Origin: an uncultured Actinomycetes bacterium
Lineage (GTDB): Bacteria > Actinomycetota > Actinomycetes > Nanopelagicales > Nanopelagicaceae
Direction: 5' to 3'
Length of the DNA stretch: 5,272 bases
NCBI GenBank assembly: GCA_903827345.1
Contig: CAIKID010000221.1
Coordinates: forward strand, 1-5,272
The notes under the pieces: model-generated
Database searches by the model: none
Seen by the model: the letters and a program-made list of their open reading frames with translations, nothing else
What the model was told of the DNA's origin: nothing
Shown here: piece after piece, positions 4,985 through 5,272 of the stretch
Layout of the letters: each line of letters opens with the position of its first letter
Numbering within the stretch: the stretch's first letter is position 1
Program-made: the position numbers and the translations under genes

Positions 4985-5272
4985 CGCGAAATGCGGGTTG
5001 ATCGACTAGCTCGCCCTCGATCGGTCCATCAGGTGGGCAACTGGCATTGAGTTCGGCAATCTCGGCGGTGCTGAGTTGAATACTCGCTCCGGTGAGTGAA
5101 TCCAAAATTGAAGCAGCTTTAGATGCTCCAGGAATTGGAATACAAGTTGGAAACTGCGAGAGATGCCATGCAAGTGTCAGGGCATAGGCAGACACACCCT
5201 TCGCTTTTGCAATTCGATCAAACGCCCCGAATTCTCCAGTCGCAATCTTCTCGAAGTTAGATCCTCCACCAA
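4980..5272 (-). CDS. Aldo/keto reductase, C-terminal part
   Basis: The reading frame enters from the right window edge and gives the last 96 residues of an NADPH-dependent aldo/keto reductase, about a third of the usual 280-330. The visible part has the final barrel helices and strands: FDRIAKAKGVSAYALTLAW, then PTCIPIPGASKAASI, the loop that binds the 2'-phosphate of NADPH, then LSTAEIAELNA, the typical last helix. It ends with a short tail, LVDQPAFRD. The catalytic Asp/Tyr/Lys/His lie in the missing part. An internal GTG at 5195 is not the start. It converges on the Gfo/Idh gene with one base between stop codons, so it is not part of that operon. Substrate unknown. Confidence 0.88.
   Translation of the reverse strand, partial: GGGSNFEKIATGEFGAFDRIAKAKGVSAYALTLAWHLSQFPTCIPIPGASKAASILDSLTGASIQLSTAEIAELNASCPPDGPIEGELVDQPAFRD

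Noticed and set aside
4960..5000. Bidirectional terminator between the convergent genes
   Set aside because: Only a 5-bp AT/GC-mixed stem is present, with no T-run on either strand.
1..5272. tRNA, rRNA, CRISPR array, insertion sequence or phage genes
   Set aside because: No tandem repeats, transposase-like frames or RNA gene patterns were seen; coding density leaves room only at 1084-1307.

Overview
The window is a piece of a bacterial chromosome, most likely from an actinobacterium. The support is indirect. Two genes have a TANNNT -10 hexamer exactly 6 nt before the ATG, which is the leaderless layout common in Actinobacteria. Base composition looks balanced by eye, unlike high-GC soil actinobacteria. 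Genes are tightly packed and several encoded enzymes are shorter than usual. A streamlined aquatic lineage, such as the freshwater acI/Nanopelagicales group, would fit, but the sequence alone does not prove it.

Layout: (1) 1-1083, minus strand, the N-terminal 361 residues of a secreted sugar ABC transporter solute-binding protein, cut by the window edge. (2) 1084-1307, a divergent control region. It holds two promoters sharing an inverted CTTGACTT -35 block, small palindromes at operator positions, and on the transporter side a long structured leader with a possible 18-codon leader peptide ending in PPGL. (3) 1308-4978, plus strand, four tightly spaced genes: a double-SIS sugar-phosphate enzyme, a ROK-family sugar kinase, an N-acetylglucosamine-6-phosphate deacetylase (NagA), and a Gfo/Idh/MocA oxidoreductase. 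The last three are joined by two 4-nt ATGA stop/start overlaps. (4) 4980-5272, minus strand, the C-terminal 96 residues of an aldo/keto reductase, converging on the operon with one base between the stop codons.

Together the genes read as an N-acetylhexosamine (probably GlcNAc) use locus. The binding protein captures the sugar outside the cell. The ROK kinase makes GlcNAc-6-P and NagA removes the acetyl group to give GlcN-6-P. The SIS enzyme, in place of a classical NagB, would deaminate and isomerise this to fructose-6-P. The role of the Gfo/Idh protein is open. No permease, ATPase or dedicated regulator gene is visible in the window.

The most notable points are a NagA reduced to its TIM-barrel core at both ends with all visible active-site motifs kept, the structured leader with its PPG-containing leader-peptide candidate, and the two matching leaderless start sites.
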